From assembly GCF_030994125.1 (NCBI RefSeq), contig NZ_CP099917.1:558001-622000 (forward strand): 64,000 nucleotides of DNA, read 5' to 3'. This document shows positions 19,872-30,036 of the stretch, in pieces (the stretch's first letter is position 1; each line of letters opens with the position of its first letter). The position numbers were made by a program, and so were the translations under genes. The stretch is from Pseudoalteromonas xiamenensis. Its GTDB lineage: Bacteria; Pseudomonadota; Gammaproteobacteria; Enterobacterales; Alteromonadaceae. The notes under the pieces were generated by a model. It saw only the letters and a program-made list of their open reading frames with translations, had not been told where the DNA came from and ran no database searches.

Positions 19872-20562
19872 TTTGCTTAGCCTCTGCTTGCGCTGCTGCT
19901 TGGCGGTGTAGAATGTTAGCAAATTCTTCCATGAAATTGACGTAAAGATTTTCAAGCTTTTCTACATTTTTTGCATAGCGGTTATACGCCATAACTGCAG
20001 GGATCGCCGCAAACAAACCCATTGCCGTTGCAATAAGCGCTTCTGCGATACCCGGCGCGACCATTTGAAGCGTAGCTTGTTTGACCTGACCAAGTGCAAT
20101 AAATGCATTCATAATCCCCCAAACCGTGCCAAAAAGACCGATATAAGGGCTTATCGAACCTACTGTTGCGAGGAATGAGAGACTTGACTCTAGTTTTTCA
20201 ATTTCTCTTGAGAGCGCAACACGCATTGAACGGTTAGTCCCTTCAATAATAAGGCCTGCTGCGTTGATGCTGTTTTTTTGATGACGAGCGAATTCTTTAA
20301 AGCCTGCAACAAACAAAGCTTCTAATCCCTCTTGTTGACCATCACGAGCCGTTACTTCGTTATAAAGTTTACTTAGCTCCATTCCTGACCAAAAACGTTG
20401 TTCGAATTTTTTTGCGTTGCCTAGTGCGTTACCGATAACTGACTTTCTTTGAAAAATAATCGCCCAAGATGCAATGGACAGACCGACCAAAGTCAACATA
20501 ACAAGTTGTACTAAAAAACTGGCTTTAAGAATAAGGTCGATAAAGTTAAGTCCAGATTCCAC
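19858..20562 (-). CDS. tolQ: Tol-Pal system protein TolQ
   Basis: A 234-residue MotA/TolQ/ExbB family protein with three membrane helices (about 10-40, 130-160, 170-195). The proton-channel motif is [24 protein letters not shown], and [22 protein letters not shown] is also diagnostic. It forms the pentameric part of the inner-membrane motor around TolR. It is the first gene of the cluster here; the thioesterase gene ybgC that usually precedes it is absent. Confidence 0.97.
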   Translation of the reverse strand: MESGLNFIDLILKASFLVQLVMLTLVGLSIASWAIIFQRKSVIGNALGNAKKFEQRFWSGMELSKLYNEVTARDGQQEGLEALFVAGFKEFARHQKNSINAAGLIIEGTNRSMRVALSREIEKLESSLSFLATVGSISPYIGLFGTVWGIMNAFIALGQVKQATLQMVAPGIAEALIATAMGLFAAIPAVMAYNRYAKNVEKLENLYVNFMEEFANILHRQAAAQAEAKQNVPA

Positions 20563-20991
20563 TTATAATTCTCCTACTAGGCTGATTGGCATATATTAAA
20601 CCAATAGACTGAACGCTCTATGAAAGGTTCACTTAGTTTACCCAGCCAAACTCATCGTTACAACGCCAATACCGTGAATTCCAAACATTTAGCGACCAAC
20701 CGCCGAATAAAGAGACGATATTTCTCCACCATGTTTTCGAGCTTTTATTTATTCACTGAATATGTATAAAACTCTACTTTTATGCATTCATCCTGAATAT
20801 TTCACCAGATTCCGCTTTGGTCAGACCATTTTCCAACAATAATATTAATCCAGAGCAAATTTTAAGCATATGTTAATTTCTTTTACATACAACAACTTAT
20901 ATGCATTTTAGCTCATTATTCATTCACAGCTGCAAATCATACATTATTATTGATATTAGTTTTTTTAATTCGAAATAGAAATTTTTCTAGT
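20563..20991. other. AT-rich intergenic DNA upstream of tolQ
   Basis: No open frame of gene size and no tRNA is visible. The tolQ promoter must lie here on the minus strand, but I see no clear -35/-10 pair. The rest of the 925-bp ruvB-tolQ gap holds a candidate small RNA on the plus strand. Confidence 0.6.
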
Positions 20992-21020
20992 TTGAACAAT
21001 ACGAAAATGATGCGTAATAT
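20992..21020 (+). promoter_or_regulatory. Predicted sigma-70 promoter for an orphan plus-strand transcript
   Basis: TTGAAC (20992-20997), a 17-base spacer and TAATAT (21015-21020). It points away from tolQ toward a Rho-independent terminator, with no gene on the plus strand in between. Confidence 0.55.
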
Positions 21021-21026
21021 ACATCC

Positions 21027-21203
21027 TGTACTGAGCAGCAAGCATCATTGATGCTAAGCACAGTTGTTAGCAATATGATTACTGATTTGTCGTATTGTTG
21101 AGTTGAGCTACGTTTGGATAAAACCAAAAAGAACTTGACTCGTTCCCTGGATTACTTCCTTCAACTTGTTGTTTTGCCCGCATTTTTTGCGGGCTTTTTT
21201 TTT
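21027..21203 (+). ncRNA. Candidate small RNA in the ruvB-tolQ gap
   Basis: A transcript of about 177 bases is predicted from the promoter at 20992-21020 to the terminator at 21176-21203. Both flanking genes are on the minus strand, so this terminator has no protein-coding gene to serve. Internal features are a short hairpin AGCATC-ATT-GATGCT (about 21040-21054) and single-stranded U/G-rich stretches (GATTTGTCGTATTGTTGAG) that could bind Hfq, together with the terminator U9 tail. It does not look like 6S, Spot 42, CsrB (only two GGA motifs), GcvB or SRP RNA. The family is unknown to me. Confidence 0.45.
21176..21203 (+). terminator. Rho-independent terminator of the orphan plus-strand transcript
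   Basis: GCCCGC (21176-21181), loop ATTTTTT, GCGGGC (21189-21194), followed by nine T residues. It is a strong U tract on the plus strand only. Confidence 0.88.
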
Positions 21204-21444
21204 GCCTAAATTAATCCAACTCACTTTTTTCTTCTTATTCGCTTTTTGCTTCAATTACTCAGGTTGGATTCAATTTCGTTTGGAGTATTCTAATTCTTTG
21301 TAATAAAAAAGAAATTTGAAGAAGGGCGTAGCTAAAAGTTATTTTAGTGACCAAGCGGATTCGCAATTTCAACAGCTCATCTTTCATAAACCGCATTGAG
21401 TGATTTTTTGTTTGAATCACGCACAGGCTCATAGAAGGAAATTA

Positions 21445-21473
21445 ATGTAGCGCTCCGCAAATTTGCGCTACAT
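21445..21473 (-). terminator. Possible terminator downstream of ruvB
   Basis: Arms ATGTAGCGC (21445-21453) and GCGCTACAT (21465-21473) with an 11-base loop, 15 bp past the ruvB stop. The minus-strand tail TTAATTT is only weakly U-rich, and an alternative inner palindrome CGCAAATTTGCG competes. Confidence 0.4.
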
Positions 21474-21487
21474 CATACTAAATGTTG

Positions 21488-22498
21488 TTAAACGGATTCA
21501 GGTTTTTGCAAGTCAAAATGAAGGTATGCCCTATCGGATACGATACGACCCCTTGGCGTTCTTTGAATGAAACCTTGTTGTATTAGAAAAGGTTCGATGA
21601 CGTCTTCGATGGTCTCTCGCTCTTCACCAATTGCGGCGGCTAAGTTATCAAGGCCCACAGGACCGCCCATGAATTTCTCAATAATGGCAAGAAGATACTT
21701 TCTATCCATATAATCGAAGCCACAGCGATCCACATCCACCATATCCAGTGCAGCGTGAGCAATTTCTTGTGTTACACTGCCATCACCTTTTACTTGAGCA
21801 TAATCTCGTACACGACGGAGTAAGCGATTTGCAATTCGTGGTGTGCCACGAGACCGCTTTGCTACCTCTTCTGCCCCTGCTAAGTTCATCTCCAACGCTA
21901 AAAAATGAGCTGAACGACTGACAATTTGCGTAAGATCCGCCACATTATAAAATTCTAGACGTTGAACGATACCGAAGCGGTCACGAAGTGGTGAAGTAAG
22001 AGAACCAGCTCGAGTGGTTGCACCAACAAGCGTAAAAGGAGGAAGATCTAATTTTATCGAGCGCGCAGCTGGGCCCTCTCCGATCATGATGTCAAGTTGG
22101 TAATCTTCCATCGCAGGGTATAAAATTTCTTCAACTTGTGGACTAAGGCGATGAATTTCGTCGATAAAAAGTACATCCCCTTCTTCTAAATTCGTTAGTA
22201 ACGCAGCCAAATCCCCCGCCTTTTCAAGCACAGGTCCAGAGGTTGTTTTGATATTCACCTCGAGCTCATTCGCTACAATGTTTGCAAGTGTTGTCTTTCC
22301 CAATCCTGGCGGGCCAAAAATGAGTAAGTGATCGAGCGCTTCTCCGCGACTTTTTGCGGCTTCAATGAAGATTTCCATTTGCTTTTTAACATGGGGTTGA
22401 CCGGTATAATCGCTCAATAATTTGGGCCGTATCGCTCGGTCTACAATGTCTTCTTGGCCTTTTATCGAGGCATCAATAAGACGATCTGCTTCAATCAT
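21488..22498 (-). CDS. ruvB: Holliday junction branch migration helicase RuvB
   Basis: A 336-residue AAA+ motor (E. coli 336). Visible features are [20 protein letters not shown], Walker [14 protein letters not shown] near residue 62, Walker [13 protein letters not shown], sensor motif LVGATTRAG, the arginine finger region SPLRDRFGI and a C-terminal winged helix ([12 protein letters not shown]). It drives branch migration on RuvA-bound junctions. It starts 7 bp after ruvA. Confidence 0.98.
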   Translation of the reverse strand: MIEADRLIDASIKGQEDIVDRAIRPKLLSDYTGQPHVKKQMEIFIEAAKSRGEALDHLLIFGPPGLGKTTLANIVANELEVNIKTTSGPVLEKAGDLAALLTNLEEGDVLFIDEIHRLSPQVEEILYPAMEDYQLDIMIGEGPAARSIKLDLPPFTLVGATTRAGSLTSPLRDRFGIVQRLEFYNVADLTQIVSRSAHFLALEMNLAGAEEVAKRSRGTPRIANRLLRRVRDYAQVKGDGSVTQEIAHAALDMVDVDRCGFDYMDRKYLLAIIEKFMGGPVGLDNLAAAIGEERETIEDVIEPFLIQQGFIQRTPRGRIVSDRAYLHFDLQKPESV

Positions 22499-22505
22499 TT
22501 TTCTC

Positions 22506-23123
22506 TCACATCATCGACTTTAACGCGTCTTTAATTATCGCTTCTGTACTCATTCCACTTACAGCGACTTTTTTCACTGCGTTTTGTGCCTGAGTAAGTT
22601 TATAACCTAACGCCACCAACGCGGCAACTGCATCGTCTTCTGGTAAATTTGCAACCGTTGGATCTTCCAGTGGTTGCAGTATCGAATCATCACTGAATGG
22701 CGTTAGTAGATCATTACCCCAATCTTTGAGCTTATCTTTCATTTCGAGTACAAGACGCTCTGCGGTTTTCTTTCCTACACCAGGGATCTTAACTAACGTT
22801 GACGCATCTTCATTATGTACACATTGGACAAACTGCTGGGCTGACATGCCAGATAATATCGCAAGCGCTAACTTGGGCCCGACACCATTTGCTTTAATCA
22901 ACTCACGAAACAGCGAACGCCGCTCTTTAGTAACAAAACCAAAAAGCAATTGCGCGTCTTCACGTACAACAAAGTGGGTATAAACCGCAACTGCCTCACC
23001 TAATTTTGGTAATTCATAAAAACAGGTCATTGGTAAGGATACTTCGTAGCCGACGCCATTAACGTCAATCAAGATCTCTGGCGGTTGCTTTTCTAATAAT
23101 GTACCGCTCAAACGTCCAATCAT
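22506..23123 (-). CDS. ruvA: Holliday junction binding protein RuvA
   Basis: A 205-residue protein: N-terminal OB fold ([20 protein letters not shown]), helix-hairpin-helix motifs [18 protein letters not shown] and [21 protein letters not shown], then a flexible linker and a C-terminal RuvB-binding three-helix domain ([17 protein letters not shown]). It forms tetramers that hold the junction in square-planar form. It lies between ruvC and ruvB in one operon. Confidence 0.97.
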   Translation of the reverse strand: MIGRLSGTLLEKQPPEILIDVNGVGYEVSLPMTCFYELPKLGEAVAVYTHFVVREDAQLLFGFVTKERRSLFRELIKANGVGPKLALAILSGMSAQQFVQCVHNEDASTLVKIPGVGKKTAERLVLEMKDKLKDWGNDLLTPFSDDSILQPLEDPTVANLPEDDAVAALVALGYKLTQAQNAVKKVAVSGMSTEAIIKDALKSMM

Positions 23124-23132
23124 GTGTCACCT

Positions 23133-23657
23133 TTATTGTCTTAATCTACCTCGAACCGTTTTTGTGGCACTACCGGCCAAACGGATCAAACTTTGTTCTG
23201 AATGCGCATGGCATATCGCAACGGCTAACGCGTCAGCAGCATCAGCCTGGGGTGTACCAGGTAATTTCAAAAGCTGTTTTACCATGTGTTGTACTTGTTC
23301 TTTCTTTGCTGCACCAGTTCCTACCACCGCCTGCTTTATCTGACGTGCCGAATATTCATACACTGGAAGGTCTTGTACTGTCGCAGCGACGATCGCTGCA
23401 CCTCTAGCCTGCCCGAGCTTCAAAGCTGAATCAGGGTTTCTGGCTAAAAATACTTGTTCAATTGCGAACGAATCAGGGGAAAACTGTTCAATGAGTTGAC
23501 TTATTCCCTGATAAATCATCTTGAGACGCGTCGGAAAGTCAAACTCACCTACTTTGATGCAGCCACTTCCAAGGTATTGAAACTTATTACCTTGATAAGA
23601 CACTACACCGTAACCTGTTAATCTCGAGCCAGGGTCAATTCCAAGTACAATAGCCAC
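23133..23657 (-). CDS. ruvC: Crossover junction endodeoxyribonuclease RuvC
   Basis: A 174-residue RNase H-fold resolvase. Acidic catalytic residues are visible in [17 protein letters not shown] (Asp7), [20 protein letters not shown] (Glu) and [16 protein letters not shown] (the Asp pair). It cleaves Holliday junctions processed by RuvAB. It leads the ruvC-ruvA-ruvB operon with 9-bp and 7-bp gaps. A LexA-like box lies 138 bp upstream. Confidence 0.97.
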   Translation of the reverse strand: MAIVLGIDPGSRLTGYGVVSYQGNKFQYLGSGCIKVGEFDFPTRLKMIYQGISQLIEQFSPDSFAIEQVFLARNPDSALKLGQARGAAIVAATVQDLPVYEYSARQIKQAVVGTGAAKKEQVQHMVKQLLKLPGTPQADAADALAVAICHAHSEQSLIRLAGSATKTVRGRLRQ

Positions 23658-23794
23658 ATTACCCTCTCATCTCGACATACCGAATTCAAAAATTGGACTC
23701 AAATTCATCAATTTTATTGTAGACAGAACATCTCATCTACCTGCCGAGTTGTTGTTGTTCTTCTAAAAAGATTCGTAAACATAATGCCGTAATA

Positions 23795-23810
23795 CTGTAT
23801 GAATTACCAG
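23795..23810. promoter_or_regulatory. LexA-like SOS box upstream of ruvC-ruvA-ruvB
   Basis: CTGTATGAATTACCAG matches CTGT-N8-ACAG with one substitution (CCAG). The E. coli ruvAB operator is also imperfect in its CTGG/CCAG ends. It lies between the aspS terminator and ruvC, where the operon promoter must be. Confidence 0.45.
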
Positions 23811-23828
23811 TAACTTTACCACAGACAC

Positions 23829-23857
23829 AAAAAAGGCGACCTAAGCGTCGCCTTTTT
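23829..23857 (-). terminator. Terminator of aspS
   Basis: GGCGAC/GTCGCC stem (23835-23840 and 23847-23852) with a 6-base loop. The minus-strand tail is TTTTTTGTG and an A5 run precedes the stem. Confidence 0.88.
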
Positions 23858-23874
23858 ATTCAAAATTAGGTCGA

Positions 23875-25656
23875 TTACTCTACAGCGTCTTCTGAACTCG
23901 CAATCGCAACTGCAATGGCTAATTCTTTTAACGCTTCCGGGTTTGCGACACTTGGTGCGTTTGTCATCAAACAAGAAGCTTGCGTGGTTTTCGGAAACGC
24001 AATCACGTCACGAATGTTATCTGTTCCACAAAGTAGCATAACCAGACGGTCAAGACCGAATGCTAAGCCCGCATGTGGTGGAGTACCATATTTGAGCGCT
24101 TCAAGTAAGAACCCAAACTTATCTTGTTGTTCTTGCTCGTTAATGCCCAAAATACGGAACACGGCCTGTTGCATTTTGTTGTTATGAATACGAACAGAAC
24201 CACCGCCCACTTCGTAACCATTCAACACCATATCGTACGCGTCTGATAGCTGGTTTGCCGGATTCGCTTCTAACTCTTCGGCTGTGATGCCTTTTGGCGC
24301 TGTAAATGGATGGTGTACAGCGTGCAAGTTACCTTCGTCGTCTTCCTCAAACATTGGGAAGTCAACAACCCAAAGCGGCGCCCACTGATCTAAACGTGTT
24401 AATTCAAAATCAAGACCAAGCTTGATACGCAATGCGCCTAACGCTTCATTCACAACGTTACGCTTATCTGCGCCAAATAACAAAATATCACCTGTTTGCG
24501 CGTTAGTACGCTCAAGCAACCCATTGATTACATCTTCCGTTAAGAACTTCGCGATTGGCGATTGAATACCGTCAACACCCTGTGCGAGGTCATTCACTTT
24601 TAACCACGCTAGACCTTTCGCACCGTAAATACCAACAAACTTTGTATAGTCGTCGATTTGTTTACGTGACATTACAGCACCACCAGGTACTTTGATCACT
24701 GCAACACGACCTTTCTCGTCATTTGCAGGCGCTGAAAGCACTTTAAACTCAACGTCTCTAACTAAATCTGCGACATCCACAATTTCTAACGGGTTACGTA
24801 GGTCCGGCTTGTCTGAGCCAAATCGGCTCATCGCTTCGCTGTATGGCATCACAGGGAACTGGCCGAGATCCACGTTTTTGAATTCGAGCAACATTTCACG
24901 GATCATTTTTTCCGTAATTGCACGCACTTGATCAGACGTCAAAAATGACGTCTCGATATCGATCTGAGTAAACTCTGGTTGACGGTCAGCACGCAAATCT
25001 TCATCACGGAAACATTTAACGATTTGATAATAACGGTCGAAACCGGACATCATCAGCAATTGCTTAAATAGCTGTGGTGATTGTGGCAACGCGTAAAAAC
25101 TACCTTTGTGAACACGACTTGGTACCAAATAATCACGAGCACCTTCTGGTGTTGCTTTCGTAAGTACTGGCGTTTCAATATCTAGAAACTCGTTCGAATC
25201 AAGGTAGCGACGTACGAAGCTGCTCGCTTTTGCACGCAATTTGATGCGATCGCTCATTTCTGGGCGACGGAGGTCTAAATAACGATACGTTAAGCGACGC
25301 TCTTCTGAGTTTTGCTGGTTAAAATCAAGCGGTAATGGCTCTGAGCGGTTCACGATTGTTAAATCAGTACCAAGGATTTCCACCTCGCCAGTCGCCATGT
25401 CTTTGTTCACTTGGCTATCTGGACGCGCGCGTACTACGCCTTTAATTTGAACACAGAACTCTTGACGAAGCGCATTTGCTTTATCCATCAATCCTTCAAC
25501 TTCTGGATCGAAAACAACTTGCACGATACCTTCACGATCGCGAAGATCTACGAAGATAAGACCACCAAGGTCACGACGTTTGTTGATCCAACCACATAAT
25601 TCAACCTGTTGGTCTACATGCGATTTATTAAGTTTTCCGCAGTATATAGAGCGCAT
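23875..25656 (-). CDS. aspS: Aspartyl-tRNA synthetase
   Basis: A 593-residue class II synthetase. The N-terminal OB anticodon-binding domain begins [18 protein letters not shown] and contains [20 protein letters not shown]. Catalytic motifs are visible in [20 protein letters not shown] and [15 protein letters not shown] (motif 2), with [15 protein letters not shown] (motif 3) near the end. The GAD insertion domain of bacterial AspRS lies between. The start is the ATG at 25656, matching E. coli; five extra upstream codons are in frame. It charges tRNA-Asp with aspartate. It is followed by ruvC with no yebC between them, unlike E. coli. Confidence 0.97.
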   Translation of the reverse strand: MRSIYCGKLNKSHVDQQVELCGWINKRRDLGGLIFVDLRDREGIVQVVFDPEVEGLMDKANALRQEFCVQIKGVVRARPDSQVNKDMATGEVEILGTDLTIVNRSEPLPLDFNQQNSEERRLTYRYLDLRRPEMSDRIKLRAKASSFVRRYLDSNEFLDIETPVLTKATPEGARDYLVPSRVHKGSFYALPQSPQLFKQLLMMSGFDRYYQIVKCFRDEDLRADRQPEFTQIDIETSFLTSDQVRAITEKMIREMLLEFKNVDLGQFPVMPYSEAMSRFGSDKPDLRNPLEIVDVADLVRDVEFKVLSAPANDEKGRVAVIKVPGGAVMSRKQIDDYTKFVGIYGAKGLAWLKVNDLAQGVDGIQSPIAKFLTEDVINGLLERTNAQTGDILLFGADKRNVVNEALGALRIKLGLDFELTRLDQWAPLWVVDFPMFEEDDEGNLHAVHHPFTAPKGITAEELEANPANQLSDAYDMVLNGYEVGGGSVRIHNNKMQQAVFRILGINEQEQQDKFGFLLEALKYGTPPHAGLAFGLDRLVMLLCGTDNIRDVIAFPKTTQASCLMTNAPSVANPEALKELAIAVAIASSEDAVE

Positions 25657-25835
25657 AATCTTCCTGTTCAACTGTCCCCAAGTTCAAATGCTTGGACATT
25701 ATCAAATAAAAATATCCGCCAATTATATAAAACTGGTTAGTAAAGTCATCTTAATTGCCCACAAGAAAGCGAAAAAACGCGAACATAATTGCGAATTTTG
25801 TTAACCTTTCTGAAAATCGATTGTTTAGACACGCT

Positions 25836-26684
25836 ATGTTGTATTTAGGCTGCCCACAGTGGAGCAGTAATCACTGGAAAGGAAACTGTTTTAGTAAACA
25901 CGTTAAAGCAAAGGACATGTTGCACGAGTATGCGCAAGTCTTCAATTCCGTAGAAGGAAATACGACGTTTTACGCGGACCCACAAGCGAGTACTATTCAA
26001 AACTGGTATGACTCTGTACCCGAAGACTTTCGCTTTACCTTTAAACTACCCAAGCGTTTCAGCCATGAATCTGGGTTGCGACCCGATAAACACGCGCTAC
26101 TTGATTGGTTTAAACTCATGGCTCCACTTTTGCCAAAACTTGGACAAGTCATGTTGCAACTTCCAGCCAGTGTTGGCCCTCAACATGTTGATTTACTTTT
26201 CCAATTTATCAAACTTATTCCTGACGAGTTTCCTCTGGCGCTTGAAGTCAGGCACCCTCTATTTTTTAAAAAGGGTGAAGAGGAGCGGAAACTAAATCGA
26301 TTACTGATTGACCAAAAAATTAATCGCATCATTATGGATACAAGGCCATTGTTTAGTGAAGCGCCTTCCACACCTGCCATAATCGACGCTCAACGAAAAA
26401 AACCGCGTCTTCCTGTAAACGTGATAGCCACGTCAACTTCACCAATTGTTCGATTTGTGGGTTGTGATACGCGTATCGATAATCGCGCATTCTATTCACC
26501 GTGGCTTGATAAAATTAGGGCATGGTTACAACAAGGCAAGTCACCGTATGTGTTCTTTCATACAGCCGATAATATCGATTCGCCATTTCTTGCACGCCAG
26601 TTCATTCAAGATTTGGGCATAGAACATCAGGTGTTATCGCCCTTTCCCGCAGAAAAAGAGATACGGCAGGACTCGCTGTTTTAG
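25836..26684 (+). CDS. DUF72 (YecE-like) family protein
   Basis: A 282-residue protein of the DUF72 TIM-barrel family. Characteristic segments are LYLGCPQWSSNHWKG at the start, AQVFNSVEGNTTFYADP, FRFTFKLPKRFSHE, FPLALEVRHPLFF and YVFFHTADNIDSPFLARQF. No enzymatic activity is established for the family. The ATG at 25836 is chosen because the conserved domain begins there; the 27 in-frame codons before it are unlike the family. It is divergent from aspS, an arrangement shared with the E. coli yecE/aspS neighbourhood. Confidence 0.85.
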   Translation: MLYLGCPQWSSNHWKGNCFSKHVKAKDMLHEYAQVFNSVEGNTTFYADPQASTIQNWYDSVPEDFRFTFKLPKRFSHESGLRPDKHALLDWFKLMAPLLPKLGQVMLQLPASVGPQHVDLLFQFIKLIPDEFPLALEVRHPLFFKKGEEERKLNRLLIDQKINRIIMDTRPLFSEAPSTPAIIDAQRKKPRLPVNVIATSTSPIVRFVGCDTRIDNRAFYSPWLDKIRAWLQQGKSPYVFFHTADNIDSPFLARQFIQDLGIEHQVLSPFPAEKEIRQDSLF

Positions 26685-26763
26685 AACCCTATGAACTTAG
26701 GTTAGAATAACACGCAATTCAGAACGTCGGGATCCCGCTATTTTATGTTCACAAGGTTTAACT

Positions 26764-27273
26764 ATGTCTTTCAAGCAGTACTTTTTACACTATCCTGAAT
26801 CTCTGCAGACGCAAATTATTCAATTAATTGAACATGATGAGAGTCTTGTAAATTACTTTCAAAACAAGTATCCAAAAGCTCACGAAATTAAGAGCGATAA
26901 ATTGTTGTTTGATTATTCGAACGACTTCAAACAGCGATTTCTAAAAAATACACCGCGAATGGATTCTGTTGCGTATAAAAAACAATCAGATTTAGTTAAA
27001 AATGCGCTAGGGACACACACCTTTAAACGCCAACAACATGGCGGGAAACTAAAAGCTAAACACCATATTGCTATTGCAGGTCAACTTCGCACTGCCCCCG
27101 AAGCTTTATTACGCTGTTTAGTGGTTCACGAGTTGGCGCACTTCAAAGAGCTTGATCACAACAAAGCATTTTACCAACTATGCTGCCACATGACACCGGA
27201 CTATCACCAACTTGAACTCGACCTCCGGTTATTTCTAGTCCTTGAGCAAAAACAACTGAGTTTCTACGAATAG
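26764..27273 (+). CDS. YgjP-like zinc metallopeptidase-domain protein
   Basis: A 169-residue DUF45/YgjP-like protein. The zinc motif HELAHFKELDHNKAFYQLCC gives HExxH plus a downstream His, and GGKLKAKHHIAIAGQLRTAP precedes it. Related E. coli YgjP has been described as a UTP pyrophosphatase, so peptidase activity is not assured. It is cytoplasmic, with no signal peptide, 79 bp after the DUF72 gene on the same strand. Confidence 0.78.
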   Translation: MSFKQYFLHYPESLQTQIIQLIEHDESLVNYFQNKYPKAHEIKSDKLLFDYSNDFKQRFLKNTPRMDSVAYKKQSDLVKNALGTHTFKRQQHGGKLKAKHHIAIAGQLRTAPEALLRCLVVHELAHFKELDHNKAFYQLCCHMTPDYHQLELDLRLFLVLEQKQLSFYE

Positions 27274-27344
27274 CCATACAAAATCAGCTTCAAACTGTCA
27301 TAAATAAAGCCTAAGTCTGTTTTGCAACCGCAATATGCGCATAA

Positions 27345-27369
27345 AAAAAGAGCGATAAACGCTCTTTTT
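27345..27369. terminator. Bidirectional terminator between the YgjP-like and DUF3334 genes
   Basis: Arms AAAAAGAGCG (27345-27354) and CGCTCTTTTT (27360-27369), loop ATAAA. It separates convergent genes. Confidence 0.88.
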
Positions 27370-27380
27370 GTATGGATACT

Positions 27381-28070
27381 TTAAAGCCCAAGTTCTGCCA
27401 TAAAGTCATCATCAGCGGAATCTTCCACATCATTGCTTGCCGCTTTTGACTTTTTATCTTGATTCTTTTTCGCTTGGTTCGCGATGATAGTATCTGGGTC
27501 TACCGATTCTGCAATGTCAAAATCATGTAGTTTTATAAATTCCGTTTTATCCATTGCAAGTTCTAAATAGAAAATGTTTTGGTTTTGCGTCGTAAACGTC
27601 ACGCGGCGAGCTTGTGGTCTGTCCATGGTTGTATCAACCGAAATCTGAACTTGTTTAGTAATCGCCATCATTTTGGGTTGGTTTTGCGTAATAGACGTAT
27701 GTAACTGTTCGCGAACTTTATTTGTAAAATCACCGACGATCTGGTTCATCAATTCACCCATCACGTTAGACACGTCGTCTGACAAATGGCTCTGTGCAAT
27801 TTCTTCCTCTGGCATACCCATGCTGCGCATGTAGTCCTGATAAATCTCCATTGCAGCTTGAGCGGTAAAGTTTGTTACAACGAGTCCTGTAAAGCCACCG
27901 TCGAATAATACGAAGCAACCGATATCTGGACGCATACATGTGCGAGTGATTTTCTGTACCATCGCTGAGTAGCTAATCGAATTACCGGATGCAGAGGACA
28001 AAACCTCAGTCACTGAGTGGCATAACGTTGAAAGAATATCTTCTGTGGTGATCACTTTGCTTCTCGACAT
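27381..28070 (-). CDS. DUF3334 family protein, CheX/CheC-like
   Basis: A 229-residue cytoplasmic protein that I recognise as the DUF3334 type found in marine gammaproteobacteria. The region VSNVMGELMNQIVGDFTNKV (about residues 102-121) carries an E-x2-N signature like that of CheX/CheC phosphatases of phospho-CheY. The C-terminal 45 residues are Lys/Asp/Ser-rich and probably disordered, ending DDDFMAELGL. No chemotaxis gene is adjacent; it is divergent from cmoA. A signalling phosphatase role is an inference from the motif only. Confidence 0.65.
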   Translation of the reverse strand: MSRSKVITTEDILSTLCHSVTEVLSSASGNSISYSAMVQKITRTCMRPDIGCFVLFDGGFTGLVVTNFTAQAAMEIYQDYMRSMGMPEEEIAQSHLSDDVSNVMGELMNQIVGDFTNKVREQLHTSITQNQPKMMAITKQVQISVDTTMDRPQARRVTFTTQNQNIFYLELAMDKTEFIKLHDFDIAESVDPDTIIANQAKKNQDKKSKAASNDVEDSADDDFMAELGL

Positions 28071-28150
28071 CTGTTATCTCTTTTTGATCTTATTGTTAAT
28101 ACTAGCCAAGCTTATCAATTTATCACTGACTATCCAGAATAAAATGCTAA

Positions 28151-28909
<759 letters not shown>

Positions 28910-28924
28910 TACAGGTAATAAAAC

Positions 28925-29893
28925 ATGCAAGATTGGTTTAACGACTTTTATGCTGCAATCGCAAAAACATCATTATCGCATTGGCTAAATACGTTACCTA
29001 GCCAATTGACCCACTGGAAAAATGAAGCCCAACATGGCGAATGGCCACAATGGGAAAAAGTGCTAAAAAATCTTCCAGTGACGAGCACGAAGCATGTAAA
29101 TGTGAACGATAAAGTTGAGATTGGCCTCGCCGAGGAAATTTCTGACGGCCAACAAAAGCAACTCACCCATTTATTGACACGTTTAATGCCATGGCGCAAA
29201 GGTCCTTTCTTTTTGCACGGTATTCACATTGATACTGAATGGCGCAGTGATTGGAAATGGGATCGTGTATTACCACATGTTAGTCCGCTCAAAGGTCGCC
29301 AAGTATTAGATATTGGTTGCGGCTCTGGTTATCACCTATGGCGAATGCGCGGAGAAGGTGCTGAACTCGTCGTCGGTATCGATCCGTCTGATTTATTTTT
29401 AGCACAGTTCCAAACGATTAAACATTTTAACCAAGACCCTCAGGTTCACTTCTTGCCGCTTGGTGTAGAACAATTACCTGAGCTTAAAGCCTTTGACACG
29501 GTATTCTCCATGGGTGTGTTATACCATCGTCGATCACCAATCGACTTTTTGGCACAATTAAAAGCTCAGCTAAGAAAAGAGGGTGAATTGGTACTCGAAA
29601 CCTTAGTGGTAGAAGGCGATGCGCACACCGTATTGGTCCCAACCGATCGCTATGCCAAAATGCGAAATGTGTGGTACATCCCAAGTTGCGATGCATTAAC
29701 ATTGTGGTTAGAGCGCGTTGGTTTCAAAAATGTTCGCGTCGTCAACAAAGATGTGACATCTCTTGATGAGCAACGCAGTACAGATTGGATGCAAACAGAG
29801 TCTCTCAAAGACTTCCTCGATCCAAGTGACCACACTAAAACCATCGAAGGCTACCCTGCTCCACTACGTGCAGTATTTATAGCAGAGGCGTAA
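28925..29893 (+). CDS. cmoB: tRNA U34 carboxymethyltransferase CmoB
   Basis: A 322-residue enzyme (E. coli 323). The N-terminal region includes [20 protein letters not shown], which is specific to CmoB. The SAM-fold motif is [20 protein letters not shown], followed by [20 protein letters not shown] and [17 protein letters not shown]. It transfers the carboxymethyl group of carboxy-SAM to 5-hydroxyuridine-34 in wobble positions, extending decoding of four-codon boxes. It forms a two-gene operon with cmoA. Confidence 0.97.
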   Translation: MQDWFNDFYAAIAKTSLSHWLNTLPSQLTHWKNEAQHGEWPQWEKVLKNLPVTSTKHVNVNDKVEIGLAEEISDGQQKQLTHLLTRLMPWRKGPFFLHGIHIDTEWRSDWKWDRVLPHVSPLKGRQVLDIGCGSGYHLWRMRGEGAELVVGIDPSDLFLAQFQTIKHFNQDPQVHFLPLGVEQLPELKAFDTVFSMGVLYHRRSPIDFLAQLKAQLRKEGELVLETLVVEGDAHTVLVPTDRYAKMRNVWYIPSCDALTLWLERVGFKNVRVVNKDVTSLDEQRSTDWMQTESLKDFLDPSDHTKTIEGYPAPLRAVFIAEA

Positions 29894-29904
29894 GCATCTA
29901 AATG

Positions 29905-29928
29905 GGCCGCCTTTTTGCGGCCTTTCCA
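29905..29928 (+). terminator. Terminator after cmoB
   Basis: GGCCGC (29905-29910), loop CTTTTT, GCGGCC (29917-29922), then TTTCC. The U tract is short. Confidence 0.7.
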
Positions 29929-29949
29929 TTTATCTTCCAATCTTATGAT

Positions 29950-29975
29950 ATTCCTATATATTCCTATATATTCAT
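29950..29975. repeat. Tandem 10-bp repeats upstream of the XRE regulator
   Basis: Two perfect copies of ATTCCTATAT (29950-29959 and 29960-29969) and a partial third (ATTCAT) with a 10-bp period, one helical turn. They lie 62-87 bp before the regulator's start codon and could be an autoregulatory operator. Confidence 0.6.
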
Positions 29976-30036
29976 GTTGGCATTTATGCATGACTCACCA
30001 AGACTAGAGGAAAAATAACAGCAATAAGGAAAATCG

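Noticed and set aside
19872..19955. 28-codon in-frame N-terminal extension of tolR inside tolQ
   Set aside because: The extension has no TolR similarity; family proteins begin near MYLRKRRKQ, and the 14-bp overlap start is normal.
21008..21052. 14-codon ORF MMRNIHPVLSSKHH on the plus strand near the candidate small RNA
   Set aside because: It overlaps the predicted -10 element, has no Shine-Dalgarno sequence and could not be translated from the predicted start site.
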